Shown here in pieces: positions 11,245-22,896 of a stretch of 64,000 nucleotides of DNA. Source of the DNA: Dasypus novemcinctus (taxonomy: Eukaryota; Chordata; Mammalia; Cingulata; Dasypodidae); assembly GCF_030445035.2 (NCBI RefSeq), contig NC_080702.1, forward strand, positions 14,206,029 to 14,270,028, given 5' to 3'. A program made the position numbers and the translations under genes. Positions within the stretch are counted from its first letter, which is position 1. Each line of letters begins with the position of its first letter. The notes beneath the pieces were generated by a model. The model searched no databases. It was not told the DNA's origin and was given only the letters and a program-made list of their open reading frames with translations.

Positions 11245-14200
11245 TCATATAATTGAGGACATGTAGTGTTTGTCCTTCAATGCCTGGGTTGCTTCACTCA
11301 GCATAAGGTTCTCAAGATTCATCCATGTTATCACGTGTGTTTCTAGTGTATTTGTTCTTACAGCCGAGTAGTACTCCATTGTATGTATATACCACATTTT
11401 ATTGATCCACTCATCTGTTGATGGGCATTTGGGTTGATTCCAACTTTTGGCGATAGTGAACAATGCTGCTATGAACATTGGTGTACATATATCGGTTTGT
11501 GTCTTTGTTTTCAGTTCTGCTGGGTATATACCCAGCAATGGTATTGCTGGGTCATATGGCAAATCTATGGTTAGTTCTTTGAGAAACCGCCAAACTGTCC
11601 TCCAGAATGGTTGGATCCTTCTGCATTCCCACCAGCAGTGGATGAGTGTTCCCTTTCTTCACATCCTCTCCAGCATTTGTATTCTTCTGTTTTTTTCAGA
11701 GCTGCCAATCTTATGGGAGTAAGATGGTATCTTATTGTAGTTTTGATTTGCATTTCCCTGATAGCTAGAGATTTGGAGCATTTTTTCATGTGCTTTTTAG
11801 CCATTTGTATTTCTTCTTTGGAGAAGTGTCTTTTTAAATCTTTTTCCCATTTTTTAAATGGTTTGTTTTTCTTTTTATTTTCAAGATATAGGAGTTCTTT
11901 ATATATGCAAGTTATAAGTCTCTTATCAGATATATGGTTGCCAAATATTTTCTCCCATTGTGTGGGTTCTCTTTTTACTTTCTTGACAAACTCCTTTGAG
12001 GTGCAGAAGGCTTTAATTTTGAGGAAGTTCCATTTATCTATTAGTTCTTTTGCTGCTCATGCTTTTGGTGTGATATTCATGAAGACATTTCCTATTACAA
12101 GGTCCTGTAGATGTTTCCCTACACTGCTTTCCAAGGTCTTTATGGTCTTGGTTCTTATATTTAGGTCTTTGATCCATCTTGAGTTGATCTTTGTATAAGG
12201 TGTGAGATGGTAATCCTCTTTCATTCTTCTACATATGGATATCCAGTTCTCCAGGCACCATTTGTTGAATAGGCCATTCTCTCCCAGTTGAGAGGGTTTG
12301 GTGGCTTTATTGAATATTATATGGCTATATATATGAGGTCCTATATCAGCACTTTCAATTCGATTCCATTGGTCTGTGTGTCTCTCCTTATGCCAATACC
12401 ATGCTGTTTTCACTACTGTAGCTTTGTAGTATGTTTTGAAGTCAGGTAGTGTGATTCCTCCAATTTCGTTTTTCTTTTTCAGTATGTCTTTGGCTATTCG
12501 GGGCCTCTTTCCTTTCCAAATAAATTTCATAGTTAGTTTTTCTAGTTCCTTAAAGAAGGCTGTGTTGATTTTTATTGGGATTGCATTGAATGTGTAGATA
12601 AGTTTTGGTAGGATAGACATCTTAATAATATTCAGTCTTCCTATCCATGAACAAGGAATATTCTTCCCCTTATTTAGGTCTTCTTTGATTTCCTTGAACA
12701 GTCTTGTATAGTTCTCGGTGTATAAGTTTTTTACCTCTGTAGTTAAATTTATTCCTAAGTATTTGATTTTTTTATTTACTATTGTGAATGGTATTTGTTT
12801 CTTGATTTCCTCCTGATCTTGCTCATTATTGGTGTACAGAAATGCTACTGATTTTTGCACACTGATCTTATAACCTGCGACTTTACTAAACGCATTTATG
12901 AATTCTAGAAGCTTTGCTGTAGATCTTTTAGGGTTTTCTATGTATAGGATCATGTCATCTGCAAATAATGAAATTTTGACTTCTTCTTTTCCAATTTGAA
13001 TGCCTTTTATATCTGGTTCTTGCCTCAGTGCTCGAGCAAGTACTTCTAAGACAATGTTAAATAGGAGCGGAGACAATGGGCATCCTGTCTTTTTCCTGAG
13101 TTTAGAGGGAAGGATTTTAGGATTTCTCCATTGTAAACAATGTTGGCTGTAGGTTTGTCATATATACTCTTTATCATGTTCAAAAAATGTCCTTGTATTC
13201 CGATCTTTTGGAGTGCTTTTATCAAGAAAGAGTGCTGTATTTTGTCAAATGCTTTTTGTGCATCTATAGATATAATCATGTGATTTTTTTCCTTCATTCT
13301 GTTTATATGGTGTATTACATTGATTGATTTTCTTATGTTGAATCATCCTTGCATACCTGGAATAAATCCCACTTGGTCATGGTGTATAATTCATTTAATG
13401 TGTTGTTGAATACGATTAGCAAGTATTTTGTTAAGTATTTTTGCGTCTAGATTCATTAGAGAAATTGGTCTGTAATTTTCCTTTCTTGTGGTGTCTTTGT
13501 TTGGCTTTGGTACTAGGATAATGTTGGCATCATAGAAGGAGTTCGGCAATGTTCCTTCTGTTTTAATTTTTTGGAATAGTTTCAGCAGGATTGGTGTTAG
13601 TTCTTTCCGGAATGTTTTGTAGAATTCACCTGTGAAGCCATCTAGCCCTGGGCTCTTCTTAGTTGGGAGATTTTTAATGACTGATTCTATCTCCTTGCTT
13701 GTGATTGGTTTGTTAAGATCATCAATTTCTTCTTTCATCAATATGGGCTACTTACCTGTTTCTAGGAATTTGTCCATTTCCTCTAAATTGTTATTTTTGT
13801 TGGAATATAGTTTTTCAAAGTATCCTCTTATGATAATCTTTATTTCTGTGGGGTCAGTGGTGATACCGCCTTTCTCATTTCTTATTTTGTGTATTTGCAT
13901 CTTCTCTCTTTTTTTCTTTGTTAGTCTCGCTAAAGGTTTGTCAATTTTGTTGATCTCAAAAAACGAGCTCTTGGTCTTGTTTATCTTTTCAAGTGCTTTC
14001 TTATGTTCTATTTCATTTAGTTCTGCTCTTATCTTTGTTATTTCCTTCCTTCTTCTTCCTGTTGGGTTGCTTTGTTGTTGTTTTTCTAATTCCTTCAAAT
14101 GTGCAGTTAGTTCTTCAATTTTTGCTCTTTCTTCTTTTTTGATATATGAATTTATGGCTATAAACTTCCCTCTCAGTACTGCTTTTGCTGCATCCCATAA

Positions 14201-15057
14201 ATTTTGGTATGTTGTGTTATCATTATCATTTGTTTCAAGGTAGTTATTGATTTCTTTTGAGATTTCCTCTTTGACCCACTGTTTTTCTAAGTGTGTGCTG
14301 TTTAATTTCCAAATCATGGTGTGAAATCTGGGCCTCTGTCCCTTGCAAGTTTCCAGCTTCACTCCACTGTGGTCAGAGATATTATTTTGTATGATTTTGA
14401 TCTTTCTGAATTCAGTAAGCCTTTCTTTGTGGCCTAGCATATGGTCTATCTTGGAGAATGATCCATGTGCACTTGAGAAAAATGTATATCCTGCTGTGTT
14501 TGGGTGTAGTGATCGATATATGTCTATTAGATCCAGCTCCTCTAATATACTGTTCAAATGTTTTGTTTCTTTAGTGATTCTCTTTTGAGATGTTCTGTCC
14601 AAGGTAGATAGTGGTGTATTAAAATCCCCACTATAATTGTAGATGTATCTATTGTTTCACCTACTTTTTCCAGTGTTTGCCTCACGTATTTAGAGGCACC
14701 CTTGTTAGGAGCATAAATATTTATGATTGTTCGATCTTCTTGACAGATTGTCCCTTTCATTAAAATGTAGTATCCTTCTTTGTCTCTCACAATTGTTTTA
14801 CATTTAAAGTCTATTTTGTCTGATATTAATATAGCTACTCCTGCCTTTTTTTGGTTATTGTTTGCTTGTATGATTGTTTTCCAGCCTTTCACTTTCAACC
14901 TCCATGAGTCTCTGGGTCTAAGATGTGTCTCTTGTAGGCAGCATATGGATGGGTCATATTTCCTTATCCAATGACCCAGTCTGAATCTTTTGATAGGTGA
15001 GTTTAATCTGTTGACATTCAGTGTTATTACTTTCAAGGAATTATTTGTGTTAGCCAT
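11245..15057 (-). pseudogene. L1 ORF2 (endonuclease-reverse transcriptase), disrupted
   Basis: ORF2 encodes the endonuclease and reverse transcriptase that carry out target-primed reverse transcription. The start at 15057 opens MANTNNSLKVITLNVNRLNS, the usual N-terminus of the AP-like endonuclease. CCLQETH and INIYAPN follow. The reverse transcriptase region shows the FADDMILY catalytic motif near 12970, and the C-terminal part shows [14 protein letters not shown] zinc-region sequence near 11570-11640. The span corresponds to about 1270 codons, close to the family length. Reading frames switch near 14580, 13060 and 11565, and in-frame stops lie at 13748, 13391 and 12057. It is therefore a dead copy with comparatively few lesions. 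Confidence 0.92.
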
Positions 15058-15282
15058 ATTTTGATTGAATTTTTGTTTGTCGTATTTTGTTTGTATTTTC
15101 CCCCTTCTATTTTTGTCTTTTTTGTTGCTCTTACACTCTCCTCCAACTCTGCCTTTCCTGTTTTTTCCTTTCTTCCTGCACAACTCCCTTTAAAATTTCT
15201 TGAAGGGGAGGTTTCTTGTTGGCATACTCTTTCAGTTTCTGTCAATATGTGAATATTTTGAACTCTCCATCATTTTTGAATG

Positions 15283-16099
15283 CTAGTTTAGCTGGATAGA
15301 GTATTCTTGGTTGGAAATTTTTTCCTTTAGTACCTTGACTATATCATACCACTGCCTTCTTGCCTCCATGGTTTCAGATGAGAAATCAGCACTTAATCTA
15401 ATTGAGCTTCCCTTGTATGTGATGGTTTTCTTTTCTCTTGCTGCTTTTAGAATTTTCTCTTTGTCTTGAGCATTGGATAATTTGACAAGTATATGTCTTG
15501 GGGTGGGCCTGTTGGAGTTTATGACCAGTGGAGTGCGCTGTGCTTCTTGGATATGTACATCTGTCTCTTTCAGTAGATTTGGGAAGTTTTCAGCCATTAT
15601 TTCCTGCATCACTCCTTCTGACCCCTTTCCCTTCTCTTCTCCTTCTGGAATGCCTATAATACATATGTTTGAGCATTTTGCATTATCATTCTGGTCCCTA
15701 AGTCCTAGCTGGATTTTTTCTACCTTTATATTGACCAATTCTACTATCTGTTTGATTTCCGATATACTGTCTTCCACATCACTAATTCTCTGCTCTGCCT
15801 TTCTAGTCTGCTGATATTTGCTGCAAGTGTATTTTTGATTTCTTGAACTGTGGTCCTCATTCCCATCATATCTGTTATCTTTTTGTGTATGTCTGCAATT
15901 TCCCCTCCAAGTGTTGTCTTCATGTTGTTAACCTCTTCCTTTACTTCATTAAATTTGTCAGTGATAAATGTTCTGAGATCTTTCATTTCTTGTGCGAAGT
16001 TCTGCTCCCCTTCCTGATTTTTAGTTTGTTGATTGGTTTCAGCTATGTTTTCCTGATTACTGGTTTGGTTTGTAGATTTTTTTGCTGTCTGGTCATCAT
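15283..16099 (-). pseudogene. L1 ORF1 (RNA-binding chaperone), disrupted
   Basis: ORF1p is the trimeric nucleic-acid chaperone of the L1 particle. The C-terminal half (15777-15283) carries NICIIGIPEGEE, VKLSNAQDKEKILKAAREK and YKGSSIRLSADFS, the RRM and C-terminal domain landmarks of mammalian ORF1. The N-terminal part (15986-15744) is a heptad-like coiled coil. The probable start is the tandem ATG at 16099-16094. From there the frame meets a stop within 20 codons, and the two main pieces are in different frames overlapping at 15744-15777. At least two lesions separate this from a working gene. Confidence 0.88.
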
Positions 16100-18157
16100 T
16101 TTATCTTGACTGGTTTAATCAGTTCCTTAGCTTCTTTGTCTATTCTTGGGGATTAATTAGCTGTTGTTTTTGCATGAGTGTTATATCTTCTCTTTGACAC
16201 TTTGTTCTTCTTATTCTAATTTCTTATTGCTGGTTGTGTTCACTTTAAAGGAAAGTATTAGTGCCAGGGAAAGGCAATTGTGTAAGCAAGGAAACAGTGT
16301 GTAGTAGTATTGGTGATAAATGTTAACAGAGCAAAAATATGAGATCTCGGAGGATGGATATTAGATTCATGTAAGTTTAGTAGAGTTATAACAGTAGGTA
16401 TAGTATCTATAATGAGGTAGTCGACTGAATATGGGAGGAATATGGTGTGAATTAAAAAGCTAGTATTTTTGTGAGAGAGGGAGAGAGAAAAGAATGGTAG
16501 TAGTTTCAAGAGTGGATAACAGACAGAAAACAAAGGTATTAGAAATCAAGAGTTAGACACTTTGTGGATCAAAGAAAGGGAGGTGGAATATAGGAGAGAC
16601 AGTAGATGATGGTGGATATCAAGATGTAGGGGAAAGCTGATAGTGTAGGTAACCTAAATCAGTTCACACAGAAATGAGGCAGTGGAGGATGAGAAAACCG
16701 AGCAAATGTGAGGTGTTCCCTGCAGCACCTATTGTATAATTAAGTTAAAATAAAATAAGTAGAAATGAGGGACAAGAGAGAGAGAAAAAACAGAGAAAAA
16801 AAAAGATGAGAAGAAAGGAAGAAAGAAAAAGGGGGAGGGCAAAGGGTGGGGAAGAGGTAGGGGAAAGAGAAAAAAAGATATACACGAACCACAATTGCAA
16901 TACCGACTACAACAACAACAAAAAAAACCCCTAAATAACTGAAAAAAAAAAGACTTTGGGGGATACTCTGGGAGAAAAGACTAGGGCATAATGCAATATT
17001 AGCAATCAGGATGTTAAAAAAAGTAAAAGATAAGATAAAGTGAAAATAAAAACAAAACAAAATGAAACGAAAAAGAAAAAACGCAAACATTGAAGGCTAG
17101 GGCATTCAAGGACCTCAGATGGACCTCAGGGCGTGGTGGATTCAGGGATGGAAAGTCTGAGATATTGAAGACTCAAGAGGTGTGAGTCTCTGGGGTGTGG
17201 GTCACCAGAGTTTAGGGGACTCAGACCTGGCAACCTCAAATCTGGTCAACAGGAAGCCTAGGAGCACCACAGTGTAACACAGCCCTCAGGGATCCCTGTA
17301 GGTGGGTGCCAGCCTTATGGGGGAAGTCAGATCCGCAAACTCTATGTTATGTCTGAACCCTGCAATTCACTTACTCACTGGGTTTATTTATGTGGATATA
17401 TAGTCAATTCAGCTTTTGGACAGCTCCCACCCTGTGATACCCCAGAACGGCCACCGGAGGGCGCCTCTACACTGCAGCCAATTTAATGACACAGATCAGA
17501 AGCCAGGCCCGTGGGTGGGGCTTCAGCCTGTAACGCCGACAACAGAGTCCAAAACCGGAGTTCCCAAGCTTCGCAAAAATATTCCCCAGTCGGCTTCCAG
17601 ACGTGTCCCCCTCCCTCGCCGCACCCTATAGCAACCTCCCAATTACGTCCCTCTATTGCCAGCAATCTAATTCTGCTGCAGATCGGCAGCCGGGCCTGGG
17701 GGGCGGGGCTCCAGGCGGAAGCGCTATTACTTGTGTCCGCAATCAAAAATTCCCTGCTTCACAACAAAACACCGTCTGTCTCCCCAAATCAGTCTGCAAA
17801 GGCGTCCCGTCCCATCAACCCCCCAACAGCCCGCCCAGGACTCGCGAATTCCCCAGTACCGCAGAGCCTCCAAAAAGCGCGGCTGCACTGCCAATTCCGC
17901 GGCTCCATTCCCCACCCCACCCCCCAAGGAGGGAGCAACCCGTGTGCAGGTCTCACCTCAGTGCAGTAGAACCCCAATTCTATCTTATAGACCAATCCTC
18001 TCCGTTACCTTCCCACCAAATCGATGTCCAGACACTTCCTGCCCTGCAAAAATCCCGAAAAAGCCTGGTCCCGGAGAACCTCCAGCGGCGCCCAGCTGCC
18101 TCTTCCCAGGAGAGACCGCAAGGCAAGCTCACTCAGCGACCATCTTGCTTCCTCCTC
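16100..18157 (-). promoter_or_regulatory. L1 5' UTR and internal promoter
   Basis: This 2.06-kb region lies between the element 5' end and ORF1. The outer 750 bp is GC- and CpG-rich while the ORF1-proximal part is purine-rich on the plus strand. At 18136-18148 the plus strand reads GCGACCATCTTGC, so the L1 strand carries a CAAGATGGTCGC YY1-like site 10-22 nt from its 5' end. Primate L1 has a YY1 site at a comparable place. The antisense direction points toward CFAP90. Confidence 0.75.
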
Positions 18158-18168
18158 GAGTTAACTTT
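18158..18168. repeat. Target-site duplication of the full-length L1 (5' side)
   Basis: GAGTTAACTTT matches 8470-8480 exactly. Joining the flanks leaves an uninterrupted unique sequence, so the L1 inserted about 0.7 kb upstream of the CFAP90 start codon. Confidence 0.85.
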
Positions 18169-18604
18169 CAACAAACGTAACACACCTTTGAACCAGCATT
18201 TGGCTCAAGAAACAGGAGAGCGCTCCGGAACAGCTGTTTTGCCAGATTCCACGTGGTTCGATTCGATTCGTGCTGCTGAACACCCGCACCGGGGGTGACT
18301 GAGGCCCCGAAACACGGTTCGCTGCATGTTGACAGACGCTGCTGCGGACACGCTGGGTTAATACGCGGTGGCGGTGAATTCCACCTGCGTCTTCCACTGC
18401 TGGTCCATGGCTCCTGGAGGGTTTCAGAGGCCCCGCGCAGGCGGCCTGTACTTCCCTGCTTGGGCCCCTCCGCGAGGGCAAGGGCAAGGGCAAGCAGGCG
18501 GGGGTGCGCCGGGGGGGCCTGCACCTGCCCAGCAGACGGGGCTCCTCGCGTCCCAAGTGGGCGCTCCAGGGACCCGAAGGGAGACAGGAGGGCGCGGCCC
18601 CATC

Positions 18605-18785
18605 CCGAGTCCGGCTGCTCTGGCCGCCCTGTGCCCCCGCCCTGCGCCCTCCGCCCTGCTCCCCGCGCCCTGCGCCCCCGCCCTGCGCCCCCTGCACTGC
18701 GCGCCCCCCGCCCTGCGCCCTCCGCCCTGCTCCCCCCGCCCTGCGCCCCCCGCTCTGCGCCCCCCGCCCCTGCTCCCTCCGCCCA
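18605..18785. repeat. GC-rich minisatellite upstream of CFAP90
   Basis: Imperfect short tandem units built on GCCCTGCGCCCCC and CCGCCCTGCTCCC repeat through the 5' flank. On the minus strand this creates purine-rich open frames that look like long glycine/arginine/alanine proteins. They are compositional artefacts. Confidence 0.8.
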
Positions 18786-18806
18786 GTTTTGTAATGCGAG
18801 GCCCCG

Positions 18807-18819
18807 GTTCCCCGGCAAC
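18807..18819 (+). promoter_or_regulatory. X-box-like RFX site in CFAP90 promoter
   Basis: GTTCCCCGGCAAC fits the RFX X-box pattern GTNRCC-N-RGYAAC with one mismatch in the first half-site. Read on the other strand, GTTGCC-G-GGGAAC fits with one mismatch in the second half. It lies 69-81 nt before the start codon, the usual place for such sites in ciliary genes. Confidence 0.6.
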
Positions 18820-18887
18820 CGCCGAACGCGGGCGCGGGGCAGCCGGGCAGGAGGACACGTTCGAGTTCCCTGGCCGGGCGGGACGAC

Positions 18888-19064
18888 ATGACCTCGGCCG
18901 AGAAGCTGGAAGAGGGCGGCCTGGAGGACGAGGAGGAGATCACCGCCGCCACGCTGCGGGGCAAGCCCCGGCCGCCGCCCATCTCGGCGTTGTCCTCCTT
19001 CAGCTACGTCCCACCACGGCGCCCAGACCCCAAGGAGCACAGCCACTACTCCCGCCAGGCCCGG
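18888..19064 (+). CDS. CFAP90: CFAP90 coding exon 1
   Basis: Codes for residues 1-59, from [10 protein letters not shown] to HYSRQAR, including the acidic stretch and the PPRRPDPKE segment. It ends CGG|GTGAGG, a strong donor in phase 0. The donor is followed directly by a G-rich tandem repeat. Confidence 0.92.
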
Positions 19065-22000
19065 GTGAGGCGCGGGGGCGGCGCCGGGGGAGGAGCGGGG
19101 CCGGGGCGGGGCCGGAGCGGGGCCGGAGCGGGGCCGCAGGCGAGGGGCGAGGCTAGGGGCTGGGGGTGAGGCTGGGGCGGGGCTTCAAGCGAGGGGAGAC
19201 GTTGGGGACGGGACGGGGGCAGGGCTGCAAGCGAGGGGCGAGGTTAGGGACTGGGGGCGGGGTAGGGGCGTGGCCGGGGCGGGCTGCAAGCGGGGAGAGA
19301 GGTTAGGGGCTCGGGGCGGGGCTGCAAGAAGGGATCGAGGCCAGGGGCTGGGGCGGGGCAGGACTGGGGCTGGGGCGGGGCTGCAAGTGGGGAGAGGTTA
19401 GAGGCTGGGGGCTGGGCTGGGGCGGGGCTCAAGCGGGGGGGGGGGGGGGGGGAGAAGTTTAGGGACTGGGGTGGGTCTGCGGCGGGCTTTACAGCCGGGA
19501 GGGTTGGGGGGGGGGCTGTGCCACCCAGAACGGGGACTGGAGATCCAGCTGCACTGCGTGGAAGGGGTCTGGGGACCCGGCAGGGCGTGGGGGCGGGGCC
19601 CGGGCAGCCTGAGGGATGCTTCTGGGGGTGGGAGCAGGACAGGACACTGGGAAAGGGCTACCAGGAAGGTCGAGTGGGTGGGGGGGGGAAGAAGGGAATG
19701 CTCCCTGGGGAGGAGGACTCGATGGGGCGCCCGGGGTGGAGGGGCCAGGGGCTCCTCGGCGGAGTCGGTGGGAAGGGCGCCTGGACCCCGGAGAGCAGAG
19801 CTTCTAGTACTGCGAGACACAGTGACACCCACCCTCCGGAGCTGGAGGGGCCTCGCGGCTACCCGGGGGTGCACAGTCTAGAAAGGGCGCGCCGAGGCTG
19901 TGCAGCGTGTGGGCGCGGCCCCCTGAGCGGTCTGTGCGGTGGTCCCCAGGCCGTGAGGAAGAAGCCAGGCCGATGGCGGTCCTGGGTCCCGGGGACCCTC
20001 GGGCCGCCTTCCCACCCGCCAAGGAGAACCAGGATTAGGTCTGCACCATCTGGCGCCGCGGCTCTGGGAAGGTGTGCGTGGTGGGAAGAGCTCGGGCGGG
20101 TCTGAGCAGCCAAAGCTCCCAAGAGAGGGCGGAAGGGAGAAAGAGAAGCGTGTTGAGAGTTGTCCAGGTCACCCATTCCTTTCTTTTCAACATTGTTTCT
20201 GTAGTCCCCAGGGCATCCCGGGTCATCTGATTAGATAAGAGCCTTGGTTGGGGTCCCTAAGCCTGGCGGACAGCTGGGCACCTGGGCTATCCCTCAGCCC
20301 TCCTGGTGGGATGGGATGGCCAGAATAGGGGTGCCTCACTCTTCAGGCTGCTGTCACAAGTGCCACAACTGGGTGGCTAAAAACACCAGAAACCCGGCTC
20401 TCAGCCCTGCAGGCTGAAGCCACAAGTGAGTGGGCCGGTGCTGGTGGGTCCATCCTGGCTGCTCTGCTCCTGGCGCTTGGCCAGCAAGCCGTGGGTTTCA
20501 GGGCCTCCTCAGTGGCCCTGTGGCCTGCTCTGTCTCTCTTCCCATGGCGCCCTCCCCTCTTGTCTGCCTGTGCCCACACCCCCCTTCTAAAGACACCAGC
20601 TGTGCTGGACTAAGGGCCCACCCACTGCAGTCAGCCTCATTCAATTTAAATGATTCCGTTCACAATAATGCTTTTGCAAAAAGTTCCCAGGTACCCAGGA
20701 TTAGGACTTCAAGGTATCTTTTTGGGGGACACAGTTCAACCCATAGCACAAAATACAGATCCACTTGGAAAGGCAGTTAATGGTGTATAAAATAACCCCG
20801 CAAAATGCCTCCTTCCTCTCCTAGCAGCCCACGATCAGTGGTGCGCAGGTAAGTTCCCAGTTCAGGTCAGCCCTCGCTGGAGTACTCTGGAGTACTGGTG
20901 GGAGGCCTCTGACGCTCACGAGCTTCACTTCACACACAGAAGCAGAGTTTCCAGTAGAAGCGACGTGGCCCTCAGCCTGCCCCCGAGTCATCTCTTGAAT
21001 CTGAGGCCCCCACTGTCTGGCTTTGAGCCTGTGGAAGGACTGGAGGGAGGGAGGAAGGAAGGTCTCTTGACACCATACCTGTCTCTGCTGGCCATTAAAA
21101 CAGGAGTGGGGTGGAACGGAAGGGGTCCCAACCTTCTGCAACACACACCTCTTATGTTTTTTTTTCCCTGTGAGCAATAGCTTTTAAACAGCTGTAAATA
21201 GTTTCACTTATTAAGTGGGCTTTGCATTTTAAGTATACAGCACCTATGATACTGCCAGTGAGTTGATGGCCTTCGTGAGATAATTGCCAAAAAGCCAGGA
21301 TGTTGGTGTATGAAGTTGTTCTATGCCACTTTATTGAGAGAATATAAAATTCACCTGGATTTTTGGAATAACAAAGACAGCTCACACTACACCGTTTGTA
21401 CCTTTGAGGAGTCCCTTTCCATAGCACCCTAAGGTGGACTGTAGACTGCTCCTCAGTGGGGTGTCACTGATGTAAGGTACCGCTGAGGGCTGCACAGTGG
21501 GATTTGCAGCTTCTGAAGCTCAAATGTGGTAGAAAAGCAGAGCAGAACCCTTGCCCCCTGTGGGCCAGGCCCAAGATGGAGAAGGGCAGAGTGAGCCTGA
21601 AGACTCAGTTTCTCCTTCCTGAATTTGGCGGTCTGATAAGCGGCCCCACCTTCCAGGGCTGACTGAACAAGGGCCAGAGAGGGGCCCCGAGGTAGGAAGT
21701 GACCCGGGCTCTGTCTCTTGGGGAGAAATCAGGAAGGAGCCATAAGCACGCCACTTTATAGGACAGGGCTGGCACACTAAGGCCTGTGGGCCAAATCTGG
21801 CCCCCTGCCTGTTTTGATAAAGTTTTTTAAGAACACAGCCACACCCATTCATTTCCTCATCCAGTCTAGGATGTTGGGGCTGAGTGATTGTACGTGACAG
21901 AGCCCACGGGGCAGGAGAGTTCCCACCTGGCCCTCCACAGAGAAAGTCCCCAACTCCTGCTCGAATGCCTTACTGCCTCCTGGAAAAGGGAAGTGTCTTT

Positions 22001-22856
22001 AGAACACATTCATTCAAATGGGATTTTACATGTTTAAAGCATTTCAGGGCAGACTTGATTAGCTGGGGTCACAGGCAAATTCAAGTCCTGAGGCTTTGGG
22101 TATGACAAAAGGAAATGATGCCACCAAAATAAATATTAATTAAAATCTAAAGAAAAGAGCCTTAAAAGCACAAAGAACAGCAAAAGGCATTTCAAAGTCC
22201 ATTTCATGGGTGAGCTACCACTGTTCATGCCACATTATTGGATTATGGGCACTGGTATCTGATCAGCTCCAGGGCTCCAGGAGCAGTTCCCCTGACCTTG
22301 GGATCATGGACATAAAGAGAGTGAGTTCTGTAGGGCAGGTTTGCTGAAGGACTGAACTGCCCTGAAATTCACTGCAGGTAATTTCAGGCCCTACCAAAGC
22401 TGAGCAAATTACTTCCTAAGTCATTTCCAAGGAGCACAGTTAACAGTAGTCAGTGGTGGTTAGCAGCCCAGGCTGGGGAGTCCTGGGTGGAAGTGTCAGC
22501 TCCATGTTGACTAGCTGTGGGGGCTTCACGAGTCACAGCCTCTCCATCTCACTTTGCTGTTCTAGGACAGATCAAATGGAACCAACCTCACGGAGCACTT
22601 ATGAGAATGAATGTAATTAGTGTGCATACAGTGGGCCACAGTGAGCCCTGGGTTGGTGGAGCTCATTACTGTTATTGGCTTTGGCTAGTGATGGTCAGTG
22701 CCCTTTTGCTAAGGTTGGGTCCAGAGGCCCAAAGCCTTTCCTCCCTGATCTGGTCACTGTAGGAGATGCACATGATAGAAGCTTCAACGTGGAGGCATAG
22801 CAGCCCAGGCAAACTGAGACAGTGGCTTAATGTAAAGATAGAGTTCCCATGCCAAG

Positions 22857-22896
<40 letters not shown>

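Larger units (their letters stand above)
8481..18157 (-). mobile_element. Full-length L1 retrotransposon, 9.68 kb, coding regions broken
   Basis: On the minus strand the order is 5' UTR (18157-16100), ORF1 (16099-15283), ORF2 (15057-11245) and 3' UTR (11244-8481), bracketed by GAGTTAACTTT duplications. It is about 3.6 kb longer than a typical 6-kb primate L1. The excess is a 2.06-kb 5' UTR and a 2.76-kb 3' UTR. Both ORFs carry frameshifts or stops, so this copy cannot itself make functional proteins. The close resemblance of its 3' UTR to the 56177-59748 copy indicates a fairly recent lineage. The A-tail has shrunk to a few bases, with AATAAA just inside the 3' end. Confidence 0.92.
18169..18887 (+). 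promoter_or_regulatory. CFAP90 CpG-island promoter and 5' UTR
   Basis: CpG-dense sequence directly upstream of the CFAP90 start codon, continuing into intron 1. There is no obvious TATA box near the gene, which is typical of ciliary and housekeeping-type promoters. It includes the GC-rich tandem repeat at 18605-18785 and an X-box-like site at 18807-18819. The transcription start cannot be placed from sequence alone. Confidence 0.7.

Noticed and set aside
11447..15814. Plus-strand frames of 60-203 codons across the L1
   Set aside because: They are antisense shadows of L1 ORF1 and ORF2.
18161..19156. Long open frames of 144-292 codons on both strands around the CFAP90 first exon
   Set aside because: They are low-complexity G/R/A/P-rich frames in a CpG island with GC minisatellites. 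Only the frame starting at 18888 has a conserved sequence and a splice donor.
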